The notes beneath the pieces are model-generated. The model ran no database searches and had not been told where the DNA came from. It saw only the letters and a program-made list of their open reading frames with translations. Made by a program: the position numbers and the translations under genes. This document shows, piece after piece, positions 1 through 12,489 of a DNA stretch of 64,000 nt; the stretch's first letter is position 1, and each line of letters begins with the position of its first letter. The DNA comes from Cavia porcellus (taxonomy: Eukaryota; Chordata; Mammalia; Rodentia; Caviidae), in the NCBI RefSeq assembly GCF_034190915.1, contig NW_026947492.1, positions 17,180,001 to 17,244,000 of the forward strand, in the 5' to 3' direction.

Positions 1-276
1 ATATTAAAAGCTGTCAGAGACAAGAAACAGACCACTTACAAGGGAACACCCATCAGAATTACAGCAGATTTCTCTGCACAAACCATCAAATCACGAAGAC
101 AGTGGGGGGAAATAATTCAAGCTTTGAAAGATAATAATCTGCAGCCAAGATTGATATATCCTGCATAAATATCTCTGGAAATTGATGGAAAAACAAGGTG
201 CTTCCAGGATAAAGAGGAACTGGGGAATTTGCAACCACCAATTCAACTCTACAGAGAATACTGCAGGATATTCTAA
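1..276 (+). pseudogene. L1 ORF1 C-terminal remnant
   Basis: Frame 1 translates as the carboxy-terminal domain of L1 ORF1p, the RNA-binding chaperone of the L1 ribonucleoprotein. Recognisable pieces are TYKGTPIRITADFSAQT, then a stretch ending PRLIYPA, which is the usual motif order. A TAA at 166-168 interrupts it just after the YPA motif. The same frame then continues with ORF1-like sequence to a second stop at 274-276. The 5' part is outside the window. Two in-frame stops and the absence of ORF2 downstream show it is dead. Confidence 0.8.
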
Positions 277-1705
277 AAAAGAAAAATACAAAGAATCCAG
301 AAATAGTGGCAGAGAGGCCACAATGAATGGAGCAGAAAACAAAATGAAGACAAACTGACAACTAATGACAGAAAAAGAGCTCAACAGAAAAGAGGCAGAG
401 ATGATTGGATGATAGGAACATCTATTTTGGAGAAAACGACGTCTTAATAGGTAATACTAATTTAGTATCATCTTGTTTTGAAGTCTCATCAAGCTTTTTT
501 TCTTCTGTCTCCATTGATCTAAACACGTTGTATCTTATTGGATTTTTATTATGTATGATAGTATAAGCAAAAACTTTTAAAGACAAGGAGATTATACAGA
601 AACCATTGTTCATTTTCTGTTAGTTGAGTCTAAATACCCTGTAATGCTGTCATTCTCTTAAATGGTTTTACATTGTTTTGATATATTTGATGCTACAGTA
701 TACGAAGTTATACTCAAAGATTTCAAGGAAAGAGATAATATGGTAATTACTTTTATGTCAGGATTATCTTGTGGTGAAACACTATTCTGTTTAAATGGTT
801 ATGTTTTGATCTGCGCTGTTTTGCTGTTATGCCCTCTTTTATCTCAATCTCCACTTCATTATTTACTTTTTTATTTTTATCTTTTTAATAAAAGGAAAAA
901 TAAAATAAAAAATAGCAGGATATATTATAGTAACCCACTTTGACTTTCCATTATCTTGACTTAAAGTCCTGTATTGCTCTCACCATCTTGTTTTTGACTG
1001 ATGTCCCCCTATTCTCTTTTGCTTGATAGTACCAGGTTCAAAAGTTTAGGCAACAGCTGTGAAGATAGTGAGATTTATTATGATGCCCATTCTCGATGAC
1101 TTTTATCTACTTCTTAAGACCTATAATGTCTCCAATGTTTTGGTTTTGTCAGCTTTGTTCTTTACTGTTTTGTTCAATTTTATTATGACTGATGATATAG
1201 GCAATTCTATTAGAGATAGCGGGAGGCATTATGGTACCCATTATTGATCACCTTGTATTATGCTTTTACATTATCTATTATGTCCAACCTTTTGATTTGA
1301 TTGACTCTGTTCTCTTAGGTCACATTTGGTTCTACTCCCTTCCAAAAAAGTAGTAAGAACTGGGGGAGCAACAAAACCCAAAATGTGTAATTGTCATTGT
1401 ACAAAAGAGAGGAAAAGAAAGTGCTCTAAACGATATAACTGCATGTATATTTAAGTGTATAAGATAGAAAATGATATCACTGAGTTTTATTGGATCATTG
1501 AACGGAACTGTTTGCAGTCTCACTGTTGGAATGTCCACTTTACAAGCTTTAATTTTGTGACTTGAACAATTATTTCTAGGATGACAATATGTAATCCATT
1601 AACTAGTGATTTCCTACTGTTCATTTTTTCTGTAAATCTGTATAACTTGTACCCTTTCTCTGCTTTTTTTTTCTCCTTAAATAAAATTAAAAAAAAACAA
1701 AAAAC
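1..1705 (+). mobile_element. LINE-1 remnant: ORF1 end joined to 3' UTR and poly(A)
   Basis: Sense-strand L1 that enters from outside the window. It starts inside ORF1 and ends in an A-rich tail after a TTAAATAAAA box near 1676-1700. From about 660 to 1700 it can be followed against the 3' UTR of the younger L1 at 62691-63899 and, over its last 290 bp, against the L1 end at 19953-20238. Shared blocks include TTTGCAGTCTC, GAATGTCCAC and CTCCTTAAATAAAA. No ORF2 lies between the ORF1 end and the 3' UTR, so several kb appear to have been deleted or lost by recombination. The piece at 422-620 looks like another degenerate copy of the 3' UTR internal unit. Confidence 0.8.
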
Positions 1706-1839
1706 TGTGTAACTACATTTGGAGAAAAGTCTGTCACTTCCTCAAAAGCTTAAAAATAATTAGAATATGATCATATCATTCTGTTTCCCCCAAGAAAATT
1801 TAAAATATTTCCAAACCAAAAAATATATCTATTTCAAAA

Positions 1840-2500
1840 AAGTCTGTTTTTTATAGAAATATTCATTGTGACACCATTTGTAATGGGTAACATAAAAAGT
1901 AACCCAGTGTTCATTTACCAATTAATGCATAAGCAAAATTTGGAATATTCATATATTAAAATATTATTTAGTCTTAAAAATGAAGTACTTGTGTGTTTTC
2001 TAACACAAAAGAAGCTTAGAAATATGCCAAATGATACAAGGCAGTCACAAAAATGTACATATTTTATGATCCCATTTGTAGTAAATTTCCACAATAGTCA
2101 AATCCATACAAATGGAAGGATTAGTGCCCACTCGGGATTATAAATGATTGGAGCTGAAATAAACAATTAGCTGTATTTATGTACAGAATTTCTTGGGTAA
2201 TTGTGACAGTATAATGAAATCATATAATGGTGATGGCTTAAAATTCTACAACCATAATAATTGTCATCCTACTGTATAGTCTCACGATAATGCATGAAGT
2301 AAGCTGATTTTCTTAATTCAAACAATGTAACACAACACATTAATAAAAGAACAAAGTGAGGGAAGAAAACCACGATCATCTCCAGAGACAGAACAACGTG
2401 TGCAGCAAAATTCACATCCTTCCAGGACAAAGCAATGAGCAAAGCAAGAGTATAAGGAAGTTACATACATGTAATTAAAACAATCTCTTGGGGAAGATCT
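1840..2500 (+). mobile_element. Old L1 remnant (3' end of ORF2), sense
   Basis: Heavily decayed. Short blocks match the end of L1 ORF2 and the start of its 3' UTR: a segment about a protein used on small islands of homology (AATTTGGAATATTCATATA), then TTTATGATCCCATTTGTAG around 2065-2085. No reading frame survives. It abuts an antisense L1 from 2521, so the two could be parts of one inverted insertion. Divergence is too high to decide by eye. Confidence 0.4.
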
Positions 2501-2520
2501 CGGTCAAATAGAATTTGAAG

Positions 2521-4520
2521 TTTTACTGTTTTAAAGGATCTCCATACTGATTTCCACAATGATTTTACCACTTTACAATCTCACTAAATATACTGAAAGT
2601 TTCTCTTCTCTCCAGCTTCTCCAACAATTGTTGCTTTTTCATTTCCTGATGACAGCTATTCTTCCTTGAGAAAGCTGAGATGTGAGTATTATTTTAATAT
2701 GTGTTGCTATAATAGCCAGAGATGATGAACATTGTCCATGAATTTATTGGTTCTTTCCACTTCCTATTCTTAGAAGTACCTATTATTTCAGTTGCCCATT
2801 TTTTATTAGGTCTTTCATTTGAGAAATTTAACTTTTTATGTTCCTTACAAATCCTACACATTAGTTCTCTGTCTGAATAATAGCAGGTATTTTTTTCCCA
2901 TTTGGTAAGATATCTCTTCACTCTGTTGGTTGTTTACACTGCTGTACAGAAATTTTTTTTAAATTGACATAAACCATTTCTTAATTCCAGTTTTATTGCC
3001 TGTTCAGTTGGGGTTCTGTTTAGAAAGTCCCTGACAAGCATGCTTTCAACAGTTTTACCTATTTTATTTTCCAATAGATTGTTTCCATTTTAACATTTAA
3101 CGTTTTTATCCATTTTGATTTTATTTCAGTACACGGTAAGAACTATAGGTCTACATTTAATCTTCTAGATATGAATAACCAGTTTTCCCCTCTCTATTTG
3201 TGCTAAAGTACTCTCTCTCTTCCATGTATATTTTTGGCATCTTTATCAATGATCAGGTAGCTGAGTTATTTTAGCATCCTTTATTGTGTAACACTGATGA
3301 AACTGGTTTTTTTTTTTTTTTTTTTTTTTCGGTGAGGATAGTCAATTGCTTGCTATTGTTTATTGTTTCTTTCATTTCTTTTGTTATTTTCTTCTTTTTT
3401 TTTTCCTTTTTGCCAGTACCACATTGTTTTATCACTATAGCTTTGTAGTATAACTTGAAATCAGGAATTGCGATCCCAGATCTTGCTCCCCAGGATCATT
3501 TTTACTATTCTGGTTTCATGTGAATTATGGATGTTTGGACAGTTTTTTTGTTCTCTGAGCAATCCTATTTGCACTTTGAAGGCAATTGCATTAAATATGT
3601 AGTTAATTACACAAATATAGCAATTTGTTCAATATTGGTACTGCCAACCCAGCAACAGGGACTAGCATTCCATTTCCTGATGTCTTCTTTGACCTCTTTT
3701 TTGAAGGTACTGCAGTTTTGTTAATGTAAGTCTTTCCCTTCTTTGATCACATTAATTGTTAAGTATTTTAATTTTTTTAATTTATTGAAAACAGAAATTC
3801 AAAGTCTTTACTTTTAGTACTATCAACAGATCCCCTATGTGTACACTCAAAATGTCCACCTCCCCACCAAATGCTACCCACTTTCCCCCGTTACTGAGTC
3901 CCATCACATTATTACTATCCGGCAACTATGTGGAAGCATGTGGAATGCATGTGTAGGACATTTGCTCCCAAGAAAGGTCACAAGTTTTGTGCCCCTTGTC
4001 ACAAAACATGATTCCTGTTGGGTGTGTTGTAAACAGAGAAGATTCCTAGATTCCTGTTGGGTGTGTTGTAAACAGAGAAGATTCCTAGATTCCTGTTGGG
4101 TGTGTTGTAAACAGCCATTCTTCAGGCCACCTGCTCTGAGCACACCCCATTAATGTTTCTTATACACAGCATCGTACTCTTAGTTTCATTTTTAGTGAGT
4201 TCATTCTTGGAATTCTAATGACTTTTGTGACTTGATTTTGTATACTGTTGTACTACTCAATTTGGTTATGAATTCTAAGAGTATTTTGGTGAAATTCTTT
4301 GGGTCTTCTAAATATCATTACAAATCATCATAAAATAATAATTTGACTTCTTTCTTATACATACTACTCTTATTTCTTTCTCCTTCCTGATTTCCTTGGA
4401 TAACATTTGGAGAATTATGTTGGGAGAGAGATGATAACATGCATGCTTCTCCTCATGATTTTAGCAGAAAAACTTTCAGTTTCCCTTATTTGATATGATA
4501 CTGGCTATTGTTGTTTATGA
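2521..4520 (-). mobile_element. Old L1 ORF2 remnant, antisense
   Basis: Reads as the reverse complement of the L1 ORF2 region. Successive landmarks in the usual antisense order are a CTCCATACTGATTTCCACA block at 2550, GCTTTGTAGTATAACTTGAA at 3441, and GATTTTGTATACTGTTG at 4234. Then comes CTTTCAGTTTCCCTTATTTG at 4470. The tract is broken by a 23-base poly(T) run at 3307-3329 and by about 380 bp of different sequence at 3790-4175, which includes the minisatellite at 4011. No open frame of useful length remains. Confidence 0.7.
4011..4114 (+). repeat. 39-bp minisatellite, 2.7 copies
   Basis: Three head-to-tail units start at 4011, 4050 and 4089. The first two are 39 bp and, by eye, identical. 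The third stops after 26 bp. The core is CCTGTTGGGTGTGTTG followed by TAAACAG. Because 39 is divisible by three, the tract gives a repeated peptide in a 104-codon frame. The flanks show no coding evidence, so I treat that frame as incidental. Confidence 0.95.
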
Positions 4521-4529
4521 AAACATGCA

Positions 4530-6635
4530 AGGGGGATTTAGTAGGTCAGCTTATAGGATCAGAGGCAGGATAGTCCACAATGGACAACTGAACACTGGAG
4601 GGTCTCCCATTGTACTAGGGATAAATTCTATATATAGGGTGGTAATGGACTTTTCTATACCATGACCCATCTTGATTACTCCATATATTTTTTGTGCTTT
4701 CGTTCTCATAGGTGAGAGTTTACACTAAGGAAATATGCTTATATGCATGGCTTTATTTTCAGTCTTTGTTTATGGATCAGTATATCCCTTACTCAAAGCT
4801 GAGCTCCAATAAAAGGTTTGTGACACAGATACTGAGAAATTCACCGCAAATACCAATCTAAAGGTGTAGAAGTTACACAGAGTTCTCTCTATTTTAAAAT
4901 GGACATATAAAAACTACTGTGCAGATCTATGAATAGAATATGCCAGAGTGTTCTCTTGGTCCCATCATGTATGTGACTCTATCCGTATTTCTTTCTCCAC
5001 TCTGATTCAGTTAAAATCAGCATCTGACAACTCTTTGCATCACAGTTTCCCCACCTAAATAGAAGCTCATTGTCACATGCATCCATCAAACAAAAAGACA
5101 AAGAATATGTGCAAAGGAAACACCTCAGGCCTGAAATACAATCTTTGTTTCTAGAACTGTCCTGTGCCACATCACTGGGAGAAAGACAGGGACTGTGCAT
5201 ATTCTGGAGGAGGAATTGTATAGCAACAGCCTCAGTGAGCTGCTCATATGGGTACCTCTCAAATGTGGCCTGATACGAGATTCAGGAAGAGGATAAGTAT
5301 AAGAATTCACTGCTGACCATGAGACTGAAGAAAGAAATTATGATGACACAGGCCACTCCTATCTGTTTCCACTTATTATATAGGCCATTACAATTATGAA
5401 TATGTTTACACATCCTGAATAAGGCAATAGAGCTATGAAACGTGATCTCTGAAGTATACATTTTTGACGTTTTACTTATGTGAGTATTTGACTCTTATTT
5501 ATGCTTTTAGGCACTGTTTCTTCGCAAAAGTCATTGTTTACATCACACTAGTTTTTTTTTTTTAAATACCTAAAATATGCACAATGAAGAAAAGGTAGAT
5601 TTAGAGCCAAAATGCCTAGTCACAGTGTTCACTCAACCAGTGATCTGGAGTAGATGAAAAACATCTGTGAGCATCAGACCCATCATCTGTGAGGTGAGGA
5701 TGAAGATTCCCTCCACTGCTGCCCTTCTAGTTCTTACTGAGAAGCACGAAGACTGGTGGAGGGACAGTGAACCAAGCACTGCTACTCAAGCAAGTGCAGC
5801 TCTGCGCAGGTCTGTACCTTGATGTCTGGGGTAGATTTTCTGCTTCATGCCTTAGAAAGAACTTGAACCTTGCAGGTGATTCCACCAACCTCTCACAGAC
5901 AGAGGAAGATTGAATTTCTACCTCAGAAGTAAAACTTCCCAACACTGAGATTTTAATGTGGAAAGATAACAATTTGGTACAACATGGACCCAATAATAAA
6001 CTTCTACATCTGATGCTCGACTGAACTAGGCAAGAAATGTACTACCTGTGCTAGAATATAGAAAAATTCCTCATCAGCTCTTGTAATCCAATTTTAGGAG
6101 TCAGACAAGACATTTTCAGAATTCTTTCAAGGAGGATGTAATTCTATGGGGAGCAGTGTGAAGAGGGGCACGCAAAGTGAAGGCAAATGAAAACCAGAGC
6201 TCAAGGAAGTGCAGGGACATAGAAACCCAGCCCTCTGCTGAGGGATTCCTCAGCTTTAACCAGCATCCACTGTGATTATGTTCACTGCATACTCACCCTG
6301 ACCAACCGTCACAACCCGCTTAGAGAAAGTTTGCATTTAACCAGTTCAAACAGCAATGAGCAATGTTCTTTCTGGAAACTTTATTTTCAAATCTCACTCA
6401 CAAAATTAACATCTCTCTAATGAATTAGAAATATTTCTTTTGAAGTATGCAGACTCTGGTGAATCCCAAGGCTTGCATTTTAAATGTCAGATGTAAAACT
6501 TTAATATCATTATACTCACTTTTTTTTCACTTCATTTGAAACATAAAACATTAAACATTGTATATAAAGTTGTTATCTTAGTTATTTTTCTCTCATTGTT
6601 ATGTCAACATACCTCATGCCCAAAATTAAGGAAGC
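4530..6635. other. No gene recognised
   Basis: About 2.1 kb of mostly unique-looking sequence. The part around 5000-5330 and 5690-6350 is somewhat less AT-rich than its surroundings, but its short open frames (up to 88 codons) have no recognisable motif and overlap on both strands. I see no SINE or L1 landmark. Confidence 0.5.
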
Positions 6636-6639
6636 AAAG

Positions 6640-6960
6640 AATCACTTCATTTGCAGTCCTTAGAGATTTTAGTCCATAATTAGCTGGTCCAAGGCAGGCT
6701 GGAAAATGGCAGAGGGGCAACAGTGCACGGTGGCAGAAGGCAGAAAAGCTCATGAAGGGAAAAGCCAGGCTCTTTCCCTCCCTTATGCTGTATGCAGGCG
6801 AGGGCTCTTGGGCTGGTGCAGCAGTCACACCACCACTGCAGCAATAGACAATGAACAGGTCACAAACTCTAGACTCAGCAGTCTCCGAAAAGCCCACTCT
6901 CTTGTCCTCATGAGGCTTTGAGGGGACATCAAGACACAAGCAGTAACAGCTTCAGCTGAG
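6640..6960. repeat. Rodent interspersed repeat, copy 1
   Basis: Shares an ordered set of blocks with 47611-48010: an AATTAGCTGG-type segment, then AGAAGGCAGMAA, then an AAAAGCC segment, and finally a GGGGACATC or GGGGAGACATC box near the end. This layout matches a dispersed repeat common in rodent genomes whose consensus begins near TTGCTGTGAT and ends with a GGGGACA-type box. I cannot name its class. The 111-codon frame over it on the minus strand is unlikely to be a gene. Confidence 0.5.
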
Positions 6961-7423
6961 CAAAGCTATCAAGGAAATTGTTTCTCTGCCACCCTTAAGT
7001 TGCAATATTTTCATGTCTTTTTGAACATTATTTGTTTCCACAAAAAGTGGTAAACTTTTCTTTCAGAAAATGGAAATATTTTAGTTGTATTTTGAGGCTT
7101 GTCAAATGAAAGTTAAGTGATCCAGTTTAATCTATTCTTTGTACTCCTTCTATTTGTGATACAACAAGTGACAGAATGAATGAATCTCCAAGATGTCTAC
7201 AAAGCATCATAAATAACAAAGAACATGTTTATTTAGAAGGATTAACATTCAATAAGAGAGCTGCATTTTAAAAAAGAAGAAATAGATTAAAAATGGCAAA
7301 ATCAAACTAGATCAACTATTTTACATAAGTATAACTCTGGTGATTGACATTCAATCAAATTGATACTGGGATGAGAGGTTGCAAATGAGTGTATGACACA
7401 GACAATAAGTCCGTGATATAAAA

Positions 7424-7511
7424 GGGCTCAACAGCTATAGATATAACTCAGCAGCACAAGTGCCTGCCTGGCAAGCGTGAGGTCATGAGTTCAATATCTA
7501 GTACTCCCAAA
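7424..7511 (+). mobile_element. ID SINE (tRNA-Ala-like), diverged
   Basis: Matches the young ID copies in this window over the A-box region (ATATAACTCAGCAGCACAAG) and the B-box region (GTCATGAGTTCAATATCTAG), with GTGCCTGCCTGGCAAGCG between them. It carries several substitutions and a short insertion near its 5' end. The 3' end runs into a CTAT/ATAT microsatellite that may have grown from its tail. Confidence 0.75.
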
Positions 7512-7514
7512 GCA

Positions 7515-7622
7515 TAGATATATAGATATACATATCTATACATCTATGTATCTATATATCTATGTATCTATATATCTGTATCTATATATCTATATCTATA
7601 TATCTATATCTATATCTGCATG
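7515..7622. repeat. CTAT/AT microsatellite
   Basis: Imperfect tetranucleotide and hexanucleotide tract of CTAT, ATAT and CTGT units directly after the ID SINE. A short sequence after it (7625-7675, with AGATATAGCTCATTGGC) resembles an ID A box, so a second damaged ID may border the tract. Confidence 0.85.
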
Positions 7623-7689
7623 TATTTGCAGATATAGCTCATTGGCTCAGCAGCTCAGGACTTGCCTGAAGTGAGAGGTTGTTATAATT

Positions 7690-8510
7690 AATTAATAAAT
7701 AGGAGAGTGCAGGATCTGCTAATAAATGGACAATAAAGCACTTACGATGGATTTCGCAATGGTACATATGAAGTTAAGATTGCAAAATAGTACACATTTC
7801 AGTTATTTTAGAAAACACTGAAATTGTCCTTTGGTTGAGAATTAAGTTTTAAGTAGGTTTTTACAATCATCAATTTTACCTGCTTTTTCAAGAGGAAAAC
7901 AATACACTGAATTTTAGAAATCAAGTTATTATTTGATTTAGTCACAAAAATTCTTTCAAATTATCATTGCTCTCCTGTCATGTTATATTTCAAAGTATAA
8001 AAGACAATATGAGAATATCATGAGGAAGGAATAAAATTGTCATTAATTCTTCTCAGAAATTTCCATGTTATTTTTAACATTTTTTGTTTAAAGCAAAACA
8101 AAAAGAAATTATACATAATTATTAAAAAGTAGTAGGATATTAACATAAGTTAATAGTTAACACTATTGCACATTGTTATCTAAGAAGTAGGCTACAAGAT
8201 TTAGGCATAAAAATGAGCAAACAAACAATGAAGCACAAACTGTACTAAAAATTTTCATTAACATTGACATTAACATTACATTAACATGATTTAACATATT
8301 TTAATAACACATAATTGAAGCCTCCTCCTACACAGACAAACCTGTGACCCCATCATTTTTGTAGCATTCCTCAATTTTGGGAAAACTCTCATAGCTACTG
8401 TAGAAGCTTTAATTTTCCATCCTTTTTCTTTCTGAATTCCCACCTTCTGTTTAAGTTAGGACACTCAATTTCTCCCCTGAGCCTGACATTCTTTCCCTTA
8501 CTCATTTCCC
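7690..8510. other. AT-rich spacer, no gene recognised
   Basis: Low-complexity A/T-rich DNA downstream, in gene orientation, of the OR pseudogene at 8515-9455. It has no recognisable coding or repeat landmark apart from local TTAACAT iterations around 8240-8300. Confidence 0.5.
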
Positions 8511-8514
8511 ATAG

Positions 8515-9455
8515 AAGTGGTCATGTGTTTTTTACATCCATTCCTGCAAATTTATTAATGTAAAGTCATTGTAGATCAGAGGATTAACCAAAGCTTTCTC
8601 ATAGGGAAGTGTATTGTAGTAATCTGTAGTACAAATATAGATTCACACAGAAATTCAGCTTTTACGTCCTGAATTAGCATCCCTGACCTAAAGAACAGAG
8701 CAACTGCTATTATGTGGAAGCTGCAGGTGCTGATGGCCTTGGACCTGCCCTCCGTGGAGCTGATGTGGAAGATGCTGTGGAGAATGAAACCATAAGAGAC
8801 GAAGATGGTGACACTGGGCACAGTGATGTTGATTCCCACCACAGTAAGAACTTCCAACTCATTGACGTAGGTGCTGGTGCAGGAGAGCTGCATCACAGGG
8901 AGGATGTCACAGAAAAAGTGATTGATGTTGTTTGTGTCACAGAAGGTCAGTTTCTGCATGCATCCCATGTGGGCCATGGTACCAATAAACGCCATCAGTT
9001 AGGAGCCAAGCACAAGGCTGAGATACACTCTGGGGGACGTGGAAGTTTTACACAGAAGTGGATTACAGATGGCCACATAGAGGCCATAGGCCATTGCTAT
9101 CAACACATAGCCCTCAGAAAGAACCAAAAAAAAAAAAAAAAACCTGTAAAAATAGAGCAGGATCATGCACCCCATATAGGAAATAACATTCTTCTCTAAT
9201 GAATTTCATGAGCATTTTGGGTATAAACACAGAAGCATAACCGAGGTCAGTGAAGGATAAATTGAAGACGAAAAAGTACATAGGAGTGTGAAGATGTGAG
9301 TTCAGCTTAATTAGAATTACCAATCCCAAATTTCCCAGAGCAGTCATCACATACATTAGTAAAAACAGGAAGAACAGTGGGAACTGGAGATCTGGCCAGT
9401 TTGTCAATCCCATCAGAATGAAATCAGTCCCAAAAGAGCCATTTTCTAGAGACAT
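8515..9455 (-). pseudogene. Olfactory receptor pseudogene (family 8-like)
   Basis: A decayed class II OR read right to left. The start codon is at 9455-9453, beginning MSLENGSFGTDFILMGLTNW. TM1 with GNLG and the LHTPMYFF block (here PMYFFVFNLS) follow. Frame is lost in TM3, where a run of about 18 T residues (9125-9143 on this strand, as A) replaces the usual F-rich segment. Downstream the DRY motif has become MAYGLYVAIC. TM4 GSYLMAF carries a stop (TAC to TAA) just before 8995, and ECL2 and TM5 are readable from MAFIGTMAHMGC to about SVTIFVSYGFIL. After TM6 the C-terminal NPLIY block is reached only through further frameshifts, ending near 8515. A splice-acceptor-like TGTTCACAG lies about 17 bp before the ATG. 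Non-functional with high certainty. Confidence 0.93.
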
Positions 9456-9611
9456 TCTTTTGTAGCAGTGTCTGTGAACACAGACAATTGGGGTCACATT
9501 AAAGGACAGACAACTTTGTTTCTCCTGCATTATTTCTTCCCAGTAGAATACAATAAACCAACAAAATCTAAGTATCATCGAAACTGGGACCATGGAACTG
9601 ATATTTATCAT

Positions 9612-11050
9612 GACAAGATTCTCACAGAAGCATCCACTTACTAGTTAGTGTTCCTAAGTTTAAAAAAATTGAAATTTATCACTCAGTGACTAAGTGAAGG
9701 TCACTGATGCTGTATTCAAACAGAACTGCTAAAAATCAAGGGATTACAGAAAAAAGACTTCAGGAGAACATTATTCTTTTCTTCTATTCACACTCTCTTC
9801 CCTCAGCTATTCACTGTTTTACCCATAAATTTGGAAGCAAAAGTCTTAATAACCAATGCTAGTCTATAAAGCAGGTTAGACTCTCGTGTAGTGTACAATG
9901 AAGCATTGACTCTAAGAGGTGAGGAACCAGGTACCAGGAGAGGTGAGTCACTAAGCGTGTCACAAAATTAAAGCTGTAAATCTCTTAGAGCAGGGAGAGT
10001 TCTGTCCTTGAATAATGAACACATGGCCCAATGCCATGTGCATACTGTGAGCTTTGCAAAATATCTAAGAACTTTCTGCTCCTCTGAAAAATTCCTCTAC
10101 TAACTCTACTTGAGTCTCAGAAATGCTCACAATGAGCAGAAAACCACCCTAACTTAGATCCCTGAAATGACATTTCAAAGGACATTAATAGTCATAGAAA
10201 TTAGAAACTCACCCTCCTGAAAAACTGATTTTTCTTTATCCTTGTTTCCTTGTTCCTCCTTTCAATTTCATGTCTTAAACCATGGGATTTTAAAACCACA
10301 GAAATGGGATATGAAGAACTCATGGACATAGCATGTGAAAGAAATAAAAGAAGCAATGCATAGAGGCAAACTGATGCTTTCAGACTCTGAGAGTCATAAG
10401 ATGAAGCAGGAATTTCAAATGGAATAAAACTGAGAGTCAAAAATAAACCCATGAATCTGATCATTTATTTTCCATAGAAATGTCAGGATAATTCATGGAC
10501 AAAGAATTGTCTTTTCAACAAAAACTTGTTGGAATAACACTGTATCCACATGCATAAAGTGATCTAGAAACAAATTAGAATACAAAATTAACTCAAATCA
10601 CATATTTAAATGTAACAAATAACATGATAAAAGTATTAGAAGAAAAATGAGAGTAAATATTATTGATTTTGAGATAAACAGTGATTTTAAGGACAGAAAA
10701 GATAAAGACAAATTGAATTTGATAAAAATAAATTTTTGAGATTGAATCAACATCTTTGAGTGAAGGAAAGAATAAACCACAGAATAAAACATTTCCAAAT
10801 CATATACAATCAGAATTAGCATTGCAAGTTCATTAATATCTCCTTCAACTGTAAAATTTCAAAAATATAAGTCCTTAAAATAGGCACAGTATTGGAAAAC
10901 ATATATGTTTCTCATAAGACAATACACAAGAAATAGATTCTCAAAATCCTTAATAACAAATGAAGTATAAATCAGCCAAAGAAACCACCTCAGATTCACT
11001 GGCATAGTTTCAATAAAAATGACAACTAATGCGAAATGTTAGAGAAAGTG
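9612..11050. other. Spacer, no gene recognised
   Basis: Sequence upstream of the OR pseudogene. It is AT-rich, with short frames (up to 87 codons) lacking motifs. A noncoding 5' exon of the receptor could lie here but cannot be identified from sequence alone. Confidence 0.4.
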
Positions 11051-11067
11051 TGAAAACTTGGAATTTT

Positions 11068-11173
11068 GGTTTTTTTTTTACGTCTTTTTCGTTTTTATCG
11101 GTACCAGGGATCGAAATCACGACTGCCCGCTTGCAAGGCAGGCGCTTATGCTGCCGAGCTAAATCCCCAGCCC
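11068..11173 (-). mobile_element. Young ID SINE, antisense, with 17-bp target duplication
   Basis: Complete ID element in reverse orientation: poly(T) tail first, then the reverse complement of the B box (GGGATCGAAATCACGA), GCTTGCAAGGCAGGCGCTTA, and GCTAAATCCCCAGCCC at its 5' end. It is flanked by a perfect 17-bp direct repeat, TGAAAACTTGGAATTTT, at 11051-11067 and 11174-11190. The perfect duplication and retained CpGs suggest a recent insertion by the L1 machinery. Confidence 0.97.
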
Positions 11174-11699
11174 TGAAAACTTGGAATTTTCTTACACTGC
11201 AGATGAGAGTGTTTAGTGGTTGCAGCCACTTTTATAATATGTATTTTCTCAGAAGATCATTATCACAGTTAAAATCAGAGCTAACTTGAGACGGCCACAG
11301 TGTCATGTTTGTTCAACCTCATATAACGTAAGACACCAAGTGTTAACACCGATGTCTACTATGGAGCTTTGGTTCCAGGAATACATCAAAACGAGTTCAT
11401 CAATTATAAAATGTTTGGTACTCTGATTGCAAATATTGACAACAGAGAAATCTCTGCATGTGTACAGGCGGGGTGTTATCTGGCAAATCTGTGCACCCTC
11501 TCACCAAATTTACTGTAAGTCTAAAGCAGTTCTAAAATATAGTGTAAAAAGCAAAATGCCTTCAAATCATTCACCATTAGGGAACTGAAAATTTGAAACA
11601 TGAAGAGCTATCATGATCCTTTTAAGAGGATTCACTGCATTCGTTTTTTCTGAGTGTAATTTTATTGGATGACATACATGAAGAGACTCATGGGGCGAG

Positions 11700-12400
11700 C
11701 TGTGGGAAGGTCTTGAAGCAGAGCTCCTGTGTCTCTTTCTAGTGGAATCTAGTGGTACTCCTGGTGCTCACACAAGTTTCCACCAAGGAGCCCCACTGAG
11801 CGCCAGTGTCCACAATATTCTTTCCATTAACACATATTTGCAGTACCCAGTGATCTCATTTGTGGTGGGGAATTCATGTACGTGTACAACATCATGGTTC
11901 TCTGTACTTCTCCTTTCCCTTTCTTCATTTCCGTCTCTCTCTATCTCTAACTCTCATTCCTGTTTGCAAAAGACCTATTACCCTGTTTCCTGTTATCTAT
12001 CTTTAAATTTGCTCTTTCTATAATTTACATTATGTGTTTCTTATGTAAGAGAAAGTGTGTGTATGATTTATTTTCATTAATATTATGGTCTCCAGGTGTG
12101 CCTATTTTTTACAAATGACCCAAATTTATTCTTCTGCATAACTGGGAAATGCTCTATTATGTATATAAAATACATTTTCTTCCTTCAATCATCTGTCTAT
12201 GATATATAGAACACTTCCAAAGTTAGGCCATTGAAATTGTGTTGTAACAAACTTGGGTACACATGTATAACTAATTTGAGATTTTTGGGAATGATGTCTA
12301 GAAGAAGAATCTGGGTCAAACTGAAATTCTATTTCCAGGATTTTATGCTGAGACTTTATGTACTTTATTACATTTACAAACTTTAATGTTTTGAGGTTAA
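11700..12400 (-). mobile_element. Old L1 3' end, antisense
   Basis: Antisense of the end of ORF2 and 3' UTR. A pyrimidine-rich stretch at 11905-11965 corresponds to the polypurine tract of the L1 3' UTR. Next come TTATTCTTCTGCATAACTGG at 12127, and GAAATTGTGTTGTAACAAAC at 12231, which has the shape of the usual antisense TGTTGTAATAAACATGG block. Strongly diverged. Confidence 0.55.
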
Positions 12401-12489
12401 ATTTAAAGAAAATAAAAAGAAGGGGCTTGATTTTAAAGGATTTTAACTTTATAACATGGAACGCAAATTTTGTTTTGAGGTTATTCAAA

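Noticed and set aside
4011..4114. CRISPR-like array of repeats
   Set aside because: The copies are direct tandem units with no spacers, in mammalian DNA; it is a minisatellite.
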